From the NCBI GenBank assembly GCA_902812415.1, contig CADDZJ010000019.1, positions 1-49,384 of the forward strand: a DNA stretch of 49,384 bases, read 5' to 3'. The stretch is from Acidobacteriota bacterium (GTDB taxonomy: Bacteria; Acidobacteriota; Terriglobia; UBA7540). The position numbers and the translations under genes are program-made. This document shows, piece by piece, positions 25,997-35,278 of the stretch (the first letter of the stretch is position 1; each line of letters begins with the position of its first letter). The notes beneath the pieces are model-generated. The model saw only the letters and a program-made list of their open reading frames with translations, was not told where the DNA came from and did not search any database.

Positions 25997-27193
25997 CTAA
26001 AGGCTGACGGCTTCTTTCTTGTAATGCGGTGAAAGCGAACGTAGGCGCTCAACCACTTGTGGAATGATCTCCACAGCCTGGTGGATGTCGTCTTCCGTAT
26101 TGTGTCGGCCCAGGCTGAAGCGGATGGTGGAGCGCGCCTGCTCTTTGCTCATCCCGATGGCCGAGAGCACGTGGGAGGGTTCGAGCGAGCCGGAAGAGCA
26201 CGCCGCGCCGGTCGAGCAGGCGAGACCCAGCAAGTCAGCCGCGATCACAAATCCCTCCCCTTCCACGTGATCAAATCGAATGCTACTGGTGTTCGGCAGG
26301 CGCGGGCTCCGGCTGCAATGGACAGTCGCGTCAGAAACTTGTTGCAGAATCCCTTCTTCCAATCGACCTCGCAAGGCCGCGATGCGGTGCGACTCATCGC
26401 ATAAGCCCTGAATGGCAAGTTCGGCAGCCCTGCCGAATCCGACGATGCCCGAAACATTTTCCGTTCCGGGCCGGCGGTCGCGTTCATGATGACCGCCGTA
26501 CATCAATGGTCGAAGAGAGGTTCCCTTGCGAATGTAAAGCGCGCCCACGCCCTTGGGGCCGTACAGCTTGTGCGCTGAAAGAGAGAGCAGGTGCACGCCC
26601 AGCTTTTTCACGTCAATCGGAATCTTGCCCGCTGACTGCACCGCATCCGTGTGGAAGACGATGCCGTGTTCGCGCGCGATGCGGCTGATCTCTTCCACAG
26701 GCTGAATGGAACCCAGTTCGTTATTCGAGTGCATTACGGAGATGAGCGCCGTTTCGGGCGTGATCGCGCGCTCAATGTCACCGGGATCGACAACGCCGCT
26801 CGATCCCACCGGAACATAGGTGACGCGCACCCCGCGGGCCTCCAACGCCTGAGCGGCATAAAGCACCGCGTGATGTTCGATGGTGGTGGTAATGAGATGT
26901 GCGGGCCGATCCGCGCCATGCGAATCCGCTGCTGCTGCTGCAACCACGCCGAAGAGAGCTGTGTTATCGCTCTCCGTTCCGCCGCTGGTAAAGACAATCT
27001 CGCTTGCCTGCGCGTTGATCAAACGCGCCACGCTTTCCCGAGCTTCTTCCAAGGCCGCCTTGGCCCGCTGGCCGTACCAGTGAATCGAGGAGGCATTCCC
27101 GAAGCCTTCATCGATAAGATAGGGCTTCATCGCCTCAAATACTTCCGGCGCAAGAGGCGTAGTGGCATTGTTATCCAGATAGATTCGGCGCAT
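25997..27193 (-). CDS. iscS: Cysteine desulfurase (IscS/NifS type)
   Basis: A PLP-dependent cysteine desulfurase of 398 aa that makes a persulfide for Fe-S clusters, thio-tRNA and possibly selenium delivery. The N-terminus is YLDNNATTPL. His108 is in ITTTIEHHAVL, the PLP site is TDAVQSAGK, and Schiff-base Lys209 is in SAHKLYGPKGVG. The catalytic Cys332 is in STGAACSSGSLEPSHVL, with the long flexible loop of group I (IscS-like) enzymes. No iscU, iscA or IscR is adjacent; the downstream genes are mnmA and the AhpD-like selenoprotein. The dedicated role is therefore likely tRNA thiolation, with possible general use. Confidence 0.96.
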   Translation of the reverse strand: MRRIYLDNNATTPLAPEVFEAMKPYLIDEGFGNASSIHWYGQRAKAALEEARESVARLINAQASEIVFTSGGTESDNTALFGVVAAAAADSHGADRPAHLITTTIEHHAVLYAAQALEARGVRVTYVPVGSSGVVDPGDIERAITPETALISVMHSNNELGSIQPVEEISRIAREHGIVFHTDAVQSAGKIPIDVKKLGVHLLSLSAHKLYGPKGVGALYIRKGTSLRPLMYGGHHERDRRPGTENVSGIVGFGRAAELAIQGLCDESHRIAALRGRLEEGILQQVSDATVHCSRSPRLPNTSSIRFDHVEGEGFVIAADLLGLACSTGAACSSGSLEPSHVLSAIGMSKEQARSTIRFSLGRHNTEDDIHQAVEIIPQVVERLRSLSPHYKKEAVSL

Positions 27194-27232
27194 GGGTTAC
27201 TTCAAGCGAGAGCCTGAAATTCCTCTTCCTTC

Positions 27233-27262
27233 AGACTAGCCGAGAGGGTTTGCAGGTGTCAA
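27233..27262 (-). promoter_or_regulatory. Candidate promoter of the iscS-mnmA-AhpD run
   Basis: On the minus strand, TTGACA (27262-27257), an 18-bp spacer and TAGTCT (27238-27233), about 40 bp before the iscS ATG. The -35 is perfect and the -10 is weak. Confidence 0.35.
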
Positions 27263-27374
27263 ACAATCTGGACGCCGCAGGCGATCAGCAATTGTCAAGG
27301 GGAGCGCAGCGAACTCTGAAGGGGAAATGCTTCACAGGGTTGAAATGTTACGAATTCTTACAAAGGCGCGCTGT

Positions 27375-28619
27375 CTACGGACACGTGCGAGGATTCAAGA
27401 TGAGGGATGGCGCGGGAGATTGAGAAAAATCGAAGCTGTCTGTCATGTCATTGGCCATCGTGTCGCGGGTGGTGAGCGGCTGCAATCCGAAGCGTTCTTC
27501 CGCAAATTTCAGGAAAGAAGAAAACTCGTATTGCGTGTGAGAAATATAGCCCTGACGGGCGTAGGGGGAAATGATCAAGAGAGGAACACGTGGACCAAGG
27601 CCAAAAGAGTCAATCTTAGGCGGTGGAACGTGATCGTAAAATCCGCCGAAATCATCCCACGTCAGAAAGATTGCTGTACTGGGCCAGTCGGGCCCCTGCA
27701 TCACGGCGTTGATCTGCGCCACCGTCCAATTTTCGCTCTGACAAGTGCTGGCAGGGGGATGGTCACTGACATTCGCAGGTTGCACAAGCCAGCTCACAGC
27801 AGGCAACTGTCCGTTCCGGGCATCGGTCGCGAACTGAGTATAAGAAACCACATGTTGCGACCATAGATTCGTCTCACGGATGTGACGGATGGCATCAAAC
27901 GCCGACCAGATGTAACCCGACTGGCCGGGCGAAGGCGCGTAATAGCGCCAGGAAATCCCGGTGGTATCCAGCCGGTCAGCCAGCGTCTGGAAGTCAAAGC
28001 ATGGAAAGCTCTGTCCCATGCTGCCGTCAGGATTCAGAATCGCCACGGTAGTGCCGTTCGGTGCGTCGCAGCCCCATTCGCTAGCATTGGGAAGGTCAAT
28101 CGCGCCTCCGGATTGCGCCGCCACAGTGTAGAGGTGATTGGGGAAACTGGGCCCATGAAGCGACGAAAACATGTGATCGGCCAGCGTGAAATTGTGGGCA
28201 TAAGCAAAATAGTTCGGAATGTCAGCTTCTGTCATTTGGGTGTAGGCAATATCGACGCCGTTTTGGATGGCTCCGGGCAACTTGTCAAACCGATCCATCT
28301 TGCCGCCATCCATCGCGGTCAGCGCGCACGTCCAGGAGTGGCATAGATCTTCCGCGGTACGATCAGGCGTATGACCCAAAGGGATTGTCTGGCCGTTTGA
28401 GAGCGTTCCTGAGGTTGCTCCATCCGCGCCTGGGAAGGTGCCGAAATAAGTATCAAAAGTCCGGTTTTCCTTCACCATGAAGACCATGTGCTGGATCTTT
28501 TCGAGTCCCGGAATCTGCGGAGGTATGCTTTCTTCCGGACTGGAGCGATTTCCACCACACCCGCCGTTTAAAAGAATCGCCAGCAAAATGAGACAGCTTT
28601 TCAGGCCACTTGATCGCAT
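27375..28619 (-). CDS. Phosphoesterase / phospholipase C family lipoprotein
   Basis: A non-zinc phospholipase C/acid phosphatase family protein (PF04185 type), 414 aa from the ATG at 28619; a start 14 codons upstream is open. The signal [16 protein letters not shown] has Cys21 in a lipobox, so it is likely membrane-anchored. The diagnostic [17 protein letters not shown] follows at about residues 45-60. The C-terminal catalytic part holds [17 protein letters not shown] and [17 protein letters not shown]. Substrates are probably phospholipids or phosphomonoesters at the cell surface. It is the last gene before iscS in the minus-strand run, but a 181-bp gap with a promoter separates them. Confidence 0.92.
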   Translation of the reverse strand: MRSSGLKSCLILLAILLNGGCGGNRSSPEESIPPQIPGLEKIQHMVFMVKENRTFDTYFGTFPGADGATSGTLSNGQTIPLGHTPDRTAEDLCHSWTCALTAMDGGKMDRFDKLPGAIQNGVDIAYTQMTEADIPNYFAYAHNFTLADHMFSSLHGPSFPNHLYTVAAQSGGAIDLPNASEWGCDAPNGTTVAILNPDGSMGQSFPCFDFQTLADRLDTTGISWRYYAPSPGQSGYIWSAFDAIRHIRETNLWSQHVVSYTQFATDARNGQLPAVSWLVQPANVSDHPPASTCQSENWTVAQINAVMQGPDWPSTAIFLTWDDFGGFYDHVPPPKIDSFGLGPRVPLLIISPYARQGYISHTQYEFSSFLKFAEERFGLQPLTTRDTMANDMTDSFDFSQSPAPSLILNPRTCP

Positions 28620-28702
28620 CGGAACACTTAAATTTTTACCATGTAACTTTTGCCATAACAACCGGACAAAGCCATATAATTTCAGGAGAAGTCAGTTTCG
28701 GA

Positions 28703-29239
28703 TCACACAAAAGACGCTTCAGGCCATGCGCCCAGCAAACGGCGCAGCATGATCACTTGGCCCAGGTGGTAGGCATTATGATCCAGGCAGGCTAACGCCT
28801 GGCGAAGGATTGTTCTACCCGCTCCTCCGGGGATAGGCGCAAAAAGATCGGTGGAAGGATTCATGATGAGAACTTCCAAAGCTTTCAGGTCTTCAAGAAA
28901 ACCATGAAGGCTCCGCTCCCAAGCGGCGTCATCGGGAGGCGCATCCTCTTGCGGCCAGTAGCCTTCGGGGAATGGGGGCTCTATATATCCTGGCTTGCGG
29001 CAATAATCGAGGAAGTCGCGCATTGAGAGACGTAAATGTTCAAGCAAGCGCCACAGAGTGAAGGGTTGGCCAGGCGCTTTCGCGCCTCGAAGTTCAGGCG
29101 GAATTCCGGCAAATGCCTGCTCGAAATCGCTATGAACGTTCCGATCGTGGAACGCGGCTACCAGGTGTTTGCGCAACGATTCCAGCCATTCCGCCTTTTC
29201 ATCCGACTTCAACCTTCCTGCGTTTTGTTCCACCGACAT
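28703..29239 (-). CDS. DinB/YfiT-like four-helix metalloprotein
   Basis: A 178-aa protein of the DinB-like superfamily. The three-His metal site appears as His in LWRLLEHLRLSMRDF and two in LDHNAYHLGQVIMLRR near the C-terminus. Such proteins include mycothiol- and bacillithiol-dependent transferases and uncharacterised damage-inducible proteins; the reaction here is unknown. It starts 34 bp after asnS on the same strand, so it is probably co-transcribed, though I know of no functional tie. Confidence 0.85.
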   Translation of the reverse strand: MSVEQNAGRLKSDEKAEWLESLRKHLVAAFHDRNVHSDFEQAFAGIPPELRGAKAPGQPFTLWRLLEHLRLSMRDFLDYCRKPGYIEPPFPEGYWPQEDAPPDDAAWERSLHGFLEDLKALEVLIMNPSTDLFAPIPGGAGRTILRQALACLDHNAYHLGQVIMLRRLLGAWPEASFV

Positions 29240-29273
29240 TTTCTAACCTGAGCTTTCGCTCCTCATCGCTTTT

Positions 29274-30581
29274 TCAGGGCGTCAGGCGATACAACATGCG
29301 CGGGAAGGGAATTGTTTCGCGCACGTGCTCCAGGCCGCAAATCCATCCCACAAACCGTTCGATGCCCATGCCAAAGCCGGAGTGCGGGAATGCGCCGTAG
29401 CGGCGCAGATCGAGATACCATTCAAAGGCTTCGCGCGGCAAAGCGTGTTCTTCCAGGCGCTTCACGAGCAAGTCATACCCCGCAATGCGTTCCCCGCCGC
29501 CGATGATTTCGCCGTATCCTTCCGGCGCCAGCATATCGATGCAAAGCGCCAGTTCCGGTCGCTCTGGATCCGGCGCCATATAGAACGCCTTCACCTGAGT
29601 GGGATAACGAGTGATGAGAACAGGTTTCTGAAAGTGTTGGGAAAGGATGGTTTCATCCGTACCGCCGAAATCGCCGCCCCATTGAATTTCGCTGCCATGC
29701 GATTGGAGGATTTTAACGGCTTCGTCATAGGTGATGCGTGGGAAGGGAAGCTCGCGGCACGGTTCAAGTTTGGTGATATCGCGTTCCAGAGTTTTCAACT
29801 CCGTCTGCCTGTTCTCGAGGACGCGTTCGATGAGTGAGGCGACTAATTGTTCGGCGAGCGCGCAGATTTCATCCAGCCCGGCGAAAGCAACCTCCGGCTC
29901 AAGCATCCAGAATTCGGTCAGGTGCCGCCGCGTCTTGGATTTTTCAGCCCGGAAAACCGGGCCAAAACAATAAGTTTTGCCTACCGCAGCAGCGGCGGCC
30001 TCGTTATAAAGCTGGCCAGATTGCGTGAGGTAAGCCTTGTCATCAAAGTAGTTCACCTCAAACAAGGTGGTGGTACCTTCGCAGGCGGCAGGCGTGAAGA
30101 TGGGCGTATCAACCAGCGTAAATCCCCGGTCGTCAAAGAAATCGCGGGCGGCCTTGATCACCTCATGGCGCACGCCAAGAATGGCTCGCTGGCGGCTGGA
30201 GCGCAGCCAGAGATGGCGGTGATCCATTAAAAACTCAATGCCATGTTCTTTGAGGGAAATGGGATAAGGTTGCTCAGGAGGAATGCACTGGATGATTTCG
30301 ACGTTGGTGACATCCAGCTCGAAGCCGCCGGGCGCGCGTTTGTCCTCGCGCACCTGGCCTTCAGCTCGAAGTGAGGATTCCTGGGTAAGGTTCTTCACCC
30401 GTTCGAATACTTCAGGGGAAACGGCAGACTTGGCAACCACGCCTTGCAGAAGCCCTGTGCCGTCCCGAAAAATGGGAAACAGGAGCTTGCCGCTTTCCCG
30501 CAAATTATAGAGCCAGCCTTGGATCAAGACTTTCTGGCCGGCATATTGGGCAATATCCCGAATTTCGATCGTAGGAACCAA
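29274..30581 (-). CDS. asnS: Asparaginyl-tRNA synthetase
   Basis: A class IIb aminoacyl-tRNA synthetase of 435 aa that charges tRNA-Asn. I choose the TTG start because GGAGG lies 7 nt upstream; seven further codons are open to an earlier TTG, but that start would place the ribosome site inside the gene. The N-terminal OB-fold anticodon domain ([20 protein letters not shown]) is followed by the class II core with motif 2 ([21 protein letters not shown]) and motif 3 ([15 protein letters not shown]). [12 protein letters not shown] is the usual C-terminus. A direct AsnRS means Asn-tRNA need not come from the amidotransferase route. Confidence 0.96.
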   Translation of the reverse strand: MVPTIEIRDIAQYAGQKVLIQGWLYNLRESGKLLFPIFRDGTGLLQGVVAKSAVSPEVFERVKNLTQESSLRAEGQVREDKRAPGGFELDVTNVEIIQCIPPEQPYPISLKEHGIEFLMDHRHLWLRSSRQRAILGVRHEVIKAARDFFDDRGFTLVDTPIFTPAACEGTTTLFEVNYFDDKAYLTQSGQLYNEAAAAAVGKTYCFGPVFRAEKSKTRRHLTEFWMLEPEVAFAGLDEICALAEQLVASLIERVLENRQTELKTLERDITKLEPCRELPFPRITYDEAVKILQSHGSEIQWGGDFGGTDETILSQHFQKPVLITRYPTQVKAFYMAPDPERPELALCIDMLAPEGYGEIIGGGERIAGYDLLVKRLEEHALPREAFEWYLDLRRYGAFPHSGFGMGIERFVGWICGLEHVRETIPFPRMLYRLTP

Positions 30582-30748
30582 AAACTTTCCTCCAAAAGTC
30601 AAAATAAGCTGCGCGAGGATGAATAGCGTTCACCCTCGGCTTGCGTCTGCCCCCCAACGCGGTTCGCACCGGCTGGCGCCCATCTCCAAGCCAACCAGGC
30701 AGGTCACGCACCGCGCGCCCCTACGGGCGGCGTTTGAATCATTTCAGG

Positions 30749-31588
30749 TTAATGCTCCGCGTCGCCTCGGCAAAGATCGTTGATCCGCTGAATGGTCTCC
30801 TGAATCTGCGAAATTTTCACCGGCTCCGTTCCGTCGCCGCGCGGCTCAATCAGGCTGATGATGGAGCCTTCGGAACCTGCGAAAAGCTTTATGGCCGCAG
30901 GCCAGTCGATCTTTCCGGCGAAAGGCATCAGGTGGTCATCCTTCTCACCGTGATTATCGTGCAAGTGAAAAGTTGCTGAGTACGGCTTTAGAGTTTCAAA
31001 AGCCGGCTGGATGCCGCCGGTCAGGTGCGCATGGCCCGCGTCGAAGCAAACTTTTACCTCCATGCGCGTGTATTGGATGAACTGCGCCAGCCGCTCCGGC
31101 GTGCTCAAGTGATCGAGATTATTTTCGAGAAGGACTTGCACGCCGCGCTCCTTGGCAAATATCTTCAGATGCTCAAGCGATGTGAACGCCGCATCGAATT
31201 TGCGCAGGTCGTACTCTTCATCTGCCAAACCCATATGGCAGATGAGGCAGCGAAAGGGGAGGCGTTCGGCGACTTCGAGGACGCGCTTGATTTCATCCAT
31301 CGAATCAATACGCATTCTCTTCTCGGTATACGAGGGAGAAATGGCGAGCCCGCCAGACCGCCCCCAGTCGAAATCCGTAAAAAGCGGCGCATGAACGGAG
31401 TGCAAACTCACGCTATGATCTGCGAACCACTGCGCGACATCACGAACATGATTTACGTCGCGATAGTCCAGGTGTTGCCGGGCGGCGTAAATCTCGATCT
31501 GCCGGATCCCGGCGTCGTGGATTTGATCCAGAATGTGCGAGGTGAGTCGCTGATTGACGAACAGGTACGTGGAAAGTCCAATCTCCAT
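30749..31588 (-). CDS. Xylose isomerase-like TIM-barrel (sugar epimerase family)
   Basis: A 279-aa TIM-barrel protein of the AP endonuclease-2/sugar phosphate isomerase family. It carries the likely metal ligands in order: Glu in VLLENNLDHL, Asp and His in VCFDAGHAHLTGG, His in FHLHDNHGEKDDHL, and Glu in ISLIEPRGDG. It has no signal peptide and is probably cytosolic. Its ATG overlaps the stop of the gamma-glutamyltranspeptidase gene (TGATG), so they are translated together. The substrate is unknown; an epimerase or isomerase role is inferred from the fold. Confidence 0.88.
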   Translation of the reverse strand: MEIGLSTYLFVNQRLTSHILDQIHDAGIRQIEIYAARQHLDYRDVNHVRDVAQWFADHSVSLHSVHAPLFTDFDWGRSGGLAISPSYTEKRMRIDSMDEIKRVLEVAERLPFRCLICHMGLADEEYDLRKFDAAFTSLEHLKIFAKERGVQVLLENNLDHLSTPERLAQFIQYTRMEVKVCFDAGHAHLTGGIQPAFETLKPYSATFHLHDNHGEKDDHLMPFAGKIDWPAAIKLFAGSEGSIISLIEPRGDGTEPVKISQIQETIQRINDLCRGDAEH

Positions 31589-33366
31589 CAGTAGCCCACC
31601 GCCTTCCCGTAGCCGCGCGGATCGGCGACTCCAAAGCGCCAGCCCGTTTTCGGGTCAACCTCGATGGCCTCGCACTCGCCGATGCTGTTAACCCAGCCGA
31701 GTTTGTAACCGGCTTCGAGGAGCTTCTGCACAGTGTCCGCTGAAAAACCCTGTCGTTCAAGATATAACACGTCAGGCATCCATTGATGATGAAAGCGCGG
31801 CTCCGTCACCGCGCGCAAAATGTCCATTTTATAGACCAGCGCGTTCAAAATCACTTCGAGAACGGTATTGGGAATAGTGCCGCCGCCCGGCGAGCCGGCA
31901 ATAAGACGCGGCTGATTATTTTCCAGGACAATAGTGGGCGTCATGGAGGAAAGTGGCCGCTTATGCGGCGCGATGGCATTGGCTTCCCCCTGAATCAATC
32001 CAAACATATTCGGCGAGCCCGGCTTGCTGGCAAAATCGTCCATTTCATCATTCAGCAGAAACCCTGCCCGATCTACCGTCACGCCGCTGCCGTAGCCATT
32101 ATTGAGCGTATAGGTATTTGAGACGGCGTTGCCTTGGGCGTCGATCACGCAAAAATGCGTGGTGTGGTGGGACTCGTACTCGGCTGCCGGGCCGGCGCTG
32201 ATCGGCGCATCGGGTTTCGAGTGAAGGATTTCATCGCGCAGTTTGGCCGCGTAGGGTTCGCTGATAAGTCCTTGCACCGGGACTGAGACAAAATCCGCAT
32301 CGCCGAGGTAAGCAGCACGATCCGCGTAGGCGCGCCGCATGGCTTCCACGATGAGATGCATCGAATCATAGGAATCAAGCTGGCCCAGATTCAACGGATC
32401 GAGGATGTTGAGCATTTCGATCAAGGCGACGCCGCCTGAACTCGGCGGCGGCGCCGAGAGAACAGCGTAGCCCCGAAAATGGCCTACAAGCGGCTGGCGA
32501 ACCTTGGCCTGATAGTAGGCCAAATCCGCCAGTGTCATGATGCCGCCCAGCCGCTTCTCCGTTTGGACGATGTCGCGCGCGATGGAGCCTTCATAAAAAA
32601 CCGAGGGGCCATGCCGAGCGATTTGAGCGAGCGTGCGCGCCAATTTCTGCTGGCGGAAGATTTCACCCGGCTCGTAGAGTCGGCCGTTGCGAAGAAAAAT
32701 CCGGTTGGAATTCGGAAACCTGGAGAGCAAATTCTGATGATCTTTGAGCGATTGGCTGAACCAGTAGCTTACTGGAAAGCCCTTCCGGGCCAGGCGAATG
32801 GCGGGAGCCATCACTTTGGCGAGCCCCAGCTTTCCGTATTCGCGCTCAGCCAGAGCCAGGCCGGCCACAGTTCCCGGAACGCCAACCGCCAAGGCTCCCA
32901 CAATGCTTGCTTGTGGAATCAGGTTGCCGTGGGAATCCAGATACATATTCCGGGAGGCGGCGCCCGGAGCCTCCTCCCGATAGTCGATCACAACGGATTT
33001 GCCGCTGGCCATGCGGATAAGCATAAAGCCGCCGCCGCCGATATTCCCCGCAAAGGGATAGGTCACGGCCAGCGCGAATCCTACCGCGACGGCTGCATCC
33101 ACCGCGTTGCCGCCTCGTCGCAAAATTTCAAGCCCTGCTTCAGAGGCGAGCGGCTCGCTGGTTACGACCATCCCGTGTTGCGCAGCTACGGGATCATCGG
33201 CCCGCGCCAGGGGAGCCGCGGCGGTGACGACGATGAGAAGCACAACAATAAGGAGAGTCTGGTGCGGGTTGTAGCGCCAAAAATTTCTCTGGATAGACTC
33301 TGAGGAGCATAGGAGCGGATGCTTGTTGCCTGTGCGGCGGTCCAAGTTCTTAAAGATGATGGGCAT
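31588..33366 (-). CDS. ggt: Gamma-glutamyltranspeptidase
   Basis: An exported N-terminal-nucleophile hydrolase of 592 aa, made as a precursor that self-cleaves into two subunits. I place the start at the ATG at 33366 (AGGA 11 nt upstream); a GTG 22 codons earlier is open. A hydrophobic segment (LLIVVLLIVVTAAAPLARA) acts as the signal. The cut site and nucleophile Thr402 lie in ESHHTTHFCVIDAQGNAVS. Other hallmarks are AEAMRRAYADRAAYLGD and, in the small subunit, GSPGGGTIPNTV. It transfers or hydrolyses gamma-glutamyl groups from glutathione or related peptides, feeding amino acid recovery. It is coupled to the following TIM-barrel gene. Confidence 0.94.
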   Translation of the reverse strand: MPIIFKNLDRRTGNKHPLLCSSESIQRNFWRYNPHQTLLIVVLLIVVTAAAPLARADDPVAAQHGMVVTSEPLASEAGLEILRRGGNAVDAAVAVGFALAVTYPFAGNIGGGGFMLIRMASGKSVVIDYREEAPGAASRNMYLDSHGNLIPQASIVGALAVGVPGTVAGLALAEREYGKLGLAKVMAPAIRLARKGFPVSYWFSQSLKDHQNLLSRFPNSNRIFLRNGRLYEPGEIFRQQKLARTLAQIARHGPSVFYEGSIARDIVQTEKRLGGIMTLADLAYYQAKVRQPLVGHFRGYAVLSAPPPSSGGVALIEMLNILDPLNLGQLDSYDSMHLIVEAMRRAYADRAAYLGDADFVSVPVQGLISEPYAAKLRDEILHSKPDAPISAGPAAEYESHHTTHFCVIDAQGNAVSNTYTLNNGYGSGVTVDRAGFLLNDEMDDFASKPGSPNMFGLIQGEANAIAPHKRPLSSMTPTIVLENNQPRLIAGSPGGGTIPNTVLEVILNALVYKMDILRAVTEPRFHHQWMPDVLYLERQGFSADTVQKLLEAGYKLGWVNSIGECEAIEVDPKTGWRFGVADPRGYGKAVGY

Positions 33367-33571
33367 TCCGGTACGATTCCTGAGAGATTTCAGGCGATGT
33401 CGGCAAAAGATGAACAGTAGGGGAAAAATCACGAAGCGTCAATAAAATAGTGGTGGGCGCGGCCAGTTCTCGGCAGGCCACAAGTGACCGACAACGGATG
33501 CAGCCGCTATCCAACTTTTTGACAACTCTGCGTCTCTTGGCGTACCGTGAGTTATTCCCCCAGGAGGTCTT

Positions 33572-33973
33572 ATGCGCCGAATATTGGTCTGCCTGGCCAT
33601 CTTATTTGTGATCGGGGTCGGGAGTTGCAGCAGGGTGGATTCAAAAGAGGCCGTGAAGGAGGCTATCCAGAAACATCTTCAGGAAAATTCCCATCTCATG
33701 CTCAACAGTTTCACCACGCAGTTTGAGAAAATTGATGTCACAGGCGATACGGCGGAAGCCCTGGTCAGATACCAGAGCAAGAACCTGCCGCAGCTTGCCG
33801 TTCTTGTGCGTTACGGATTGAAGAAGGTCGATGGAAAATGGCAGGTGATTTCCAGTTCTTCAGCAGGCGGCCAGATGACGAACCCTGCAAATCCTCATGA
33901 AGGCATGGGAACTGAGACTGGGACCGGCGCCGCGCCTTCGGGCGCTCCACCCGGCCCCATTGCAAGCCACTAG
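33572..33973 (+). CDS. Small hypothetical lipoprotein
   Basis: 133 aa with AGGAGG four bases before the ATG. Residues 1-19 form a lipoprotein signal (RRILVCLAILFVIGVGSC with the lipobox Cys). The mature part is helix then a sheet-like segment (EALVRYQSKNLPQLAVLVRYGLKK), then a low-complexity Gly/Ala/Pro tail (GTGAAPSGAPPGP). The KKVDGKWQVIS ending of the core suggests a small alpha+beta fold of the NTF2/DUF4878 kind, but I do not recognise a family with confidence. It lies alone between two minus-strand operons. Confidence 0.72.
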   Translation: MRRILVCLAILFVIGVGSCSRVDSKEAVKEAIQKHLQENSHLMLNSFTTQFEKIDVTGDTAEALVRYQSKNLPQLAVLVRYGLKKVDGKWQVISSSSAGGQMTNPANPHEGMGTETGTGAAPSGAPPGPIASH

Positions 33974-34084
33974 CGTGTGTCACTAGCATTCTGGACAAGG
34001 TGTGGTCATGGACAAGATGGCCATGCCACAATCGTGGCTTGGGCGTCACGCCCGTGGATTCAGCCCAGGTATTCATGTGACATA
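33974..34084. repeat. ~110-bp dispersed intergenic repeat, copy 2
   Basis: It matches the copy at 2268-2376 with a few substitutions, in the same orientation. Here it sits between the convergent lipoprotein and P1-peptidase genes. Confidence 0.75.
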
Positions 34085-34092
34085 CGATTAGC

Positions 34093-35055
34093 CTAGAACG
34101 AAGGCAGCTCGTTGGCGGAAGGGACCCCGCCCAGAGAGCGCGCTGTCTTCACCGCGCGGAGAATGGCCTGAGCGGTCACTTCGGCTGCGGCAGTTCCCAC
34201 GATATTCAAGTCAGCCTGCTTCCGGCCTACCGAGAGCGTAAAGACCGTGTCTCCGTCAAACAGGGTATGAACGGGACGTATGGTGCGCGCAAGTCCATCC
34301 TGCGCCATGGATGCCACCCGCATTGCGTGCACCTTGCTGAGAGAGGCGTTGGTCATAACCACGACGAGCGTTGTATTGGCGTCTTCAAAGTTTTTGCGCG
34401 TGCGTCCCTGGAGCATCTGCAAAGTGGTGTTGGCGAATTCCGAGGAATTCGGGGCTTTGCGCGCGCCTGCAAGGATTTGGCCGCTCTGTGGGTCGATAAC
34501 GTCCCCGAAGGCATTCACCACAGCGAGAGCTTGCACCACCAAACCTTTCCCCAGGGCCAGACTCCCAAAACCAACGCCGGATTTAATTGCATGCGAGATG
34601 CCGAAGAGTTTGCCGACGGTAGCCCCCGTTCCCGCGCCTACCGAACCTTCCGCGACCTTCCGAGTGGCGTTCTGACACGCCCACAGTGCCATTCCCGCGT
34701 TGGGACGAGCCTTGGCGGAACCGATGCCGAGGTCATAGACAACAGCCGCAGGAACAATGGGAACGCGCAAGGCGCTCGTGGGAAAACCCACGCCACGCGA
34801 TTCCAGATATTCGGTGACGCCAGCAGCGGCCTCCAATCCAAACGCGCTGCCGCCCGTAAGAAGAATGGCGTGGATGCGTTCCACCAGATGTCCTGGATCG
34901 CACACTGCCGTCTCGCGCGTTCCCGCCGCCGCGCCGCGAATATCGACGCCACAAACGCCTCCACCCTCGCAGAGAATCACGGTGCAGCCGGTGATCCCTT
35001 TAAAGTCGCTGCCGTGGCCGATACGAATTCCGGGAAGGGTGGCATTCTCAGGCAT
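34093..35055 (-). CDS. P1-family (S58, DmpA-like) peptidase
   Basis: A 320-aa N-terminal-nucleophile aminopeptidase of the DmpA/P1 family (a TTG three codons upstream is also open). The opening GIRIGHGSDFKGITGCTVILCEGGGVCGVDIRGAA pattern is typical, then GHLVERIHAILLTGGSAFGLEAA. The autocleavage and nucleophile region is DANTTLVVVMTNA. Members release N-terminal D- or L-amino acids or beta-amino acids from short peptides. There is no signal peptide. The gene is isolated: convergent with the lipoprotein, and 223 bp downstream of the Gfo/Idh gene's end. Confidence 0.9.
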   Translation of the reverse strand: MPENATLPGIRIGHGSDFKGITGCTVILCEGGGVCGVDIRGAAAGTRETAVCDPGHLVERIHAILLTGGSAFGLEAAAGVTEYLESRGVGFPTSALRVPIVPAAVVYDLGIGSAKARPNAGMALWACQNATRKVAEGSVGAGTGATVGKLFGISHAIKSGVGFGSLALGKGLVVQALAVVNAFGDVIDPQSGQILAGARKAPNSSEFANTTLQMLQGRTRKNFEDANTTLVVVMTNASLSKVHAMRVASMAQDGLARTIRPVHTLFDGDTVFTLSVGRKQADLNIVGTAAAEVTAQAILRAVKTARSLGGVPSANELPSF

Positions 35056-35105
35056 CGTTGCCAACTAGGGGTGAAAACTCCGGAGGTTGAAAACGATTGC
35101 GGATG

Positions 35106-35202
35106 CTGTCCTTCCGACCCAGAGCGGAGCTAGGGGGAGGAAGCTCGCTCTGTGCATGAAGAACTACGAGATTCCTCGCCCCCTTCGGCTCCTCGGAATG
35201 AT
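35106..35202. repeat. REP-like palindrome (degenerate)
   Basis: TGTCCTTCCGACC at the left faces CCTCGGAATGAT at the right, with GAGGAAG..CTCGCCCCCTTCGG between. It is a decayed copy of the CTGTCATTCTGA/ATTCCGAGG palindrome family. Confidence 0.4.
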
Positions 35203-35278
35203 TAGGTTGCAAAAGTTTTCAACGCTCTACTGGAGTCATTAGGTTTGAGCATGCCTCTCTGGCCGGTTTCGTTGTGCC

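Noticed and set aside
27327-27866. Plus-strand 179-codon frame inside the phosphoesterase gene
   Set aside because: Antisense to a clearly recognisable lipoprotein phosphoesterase; shadow frame of GC-rich coding DNA.
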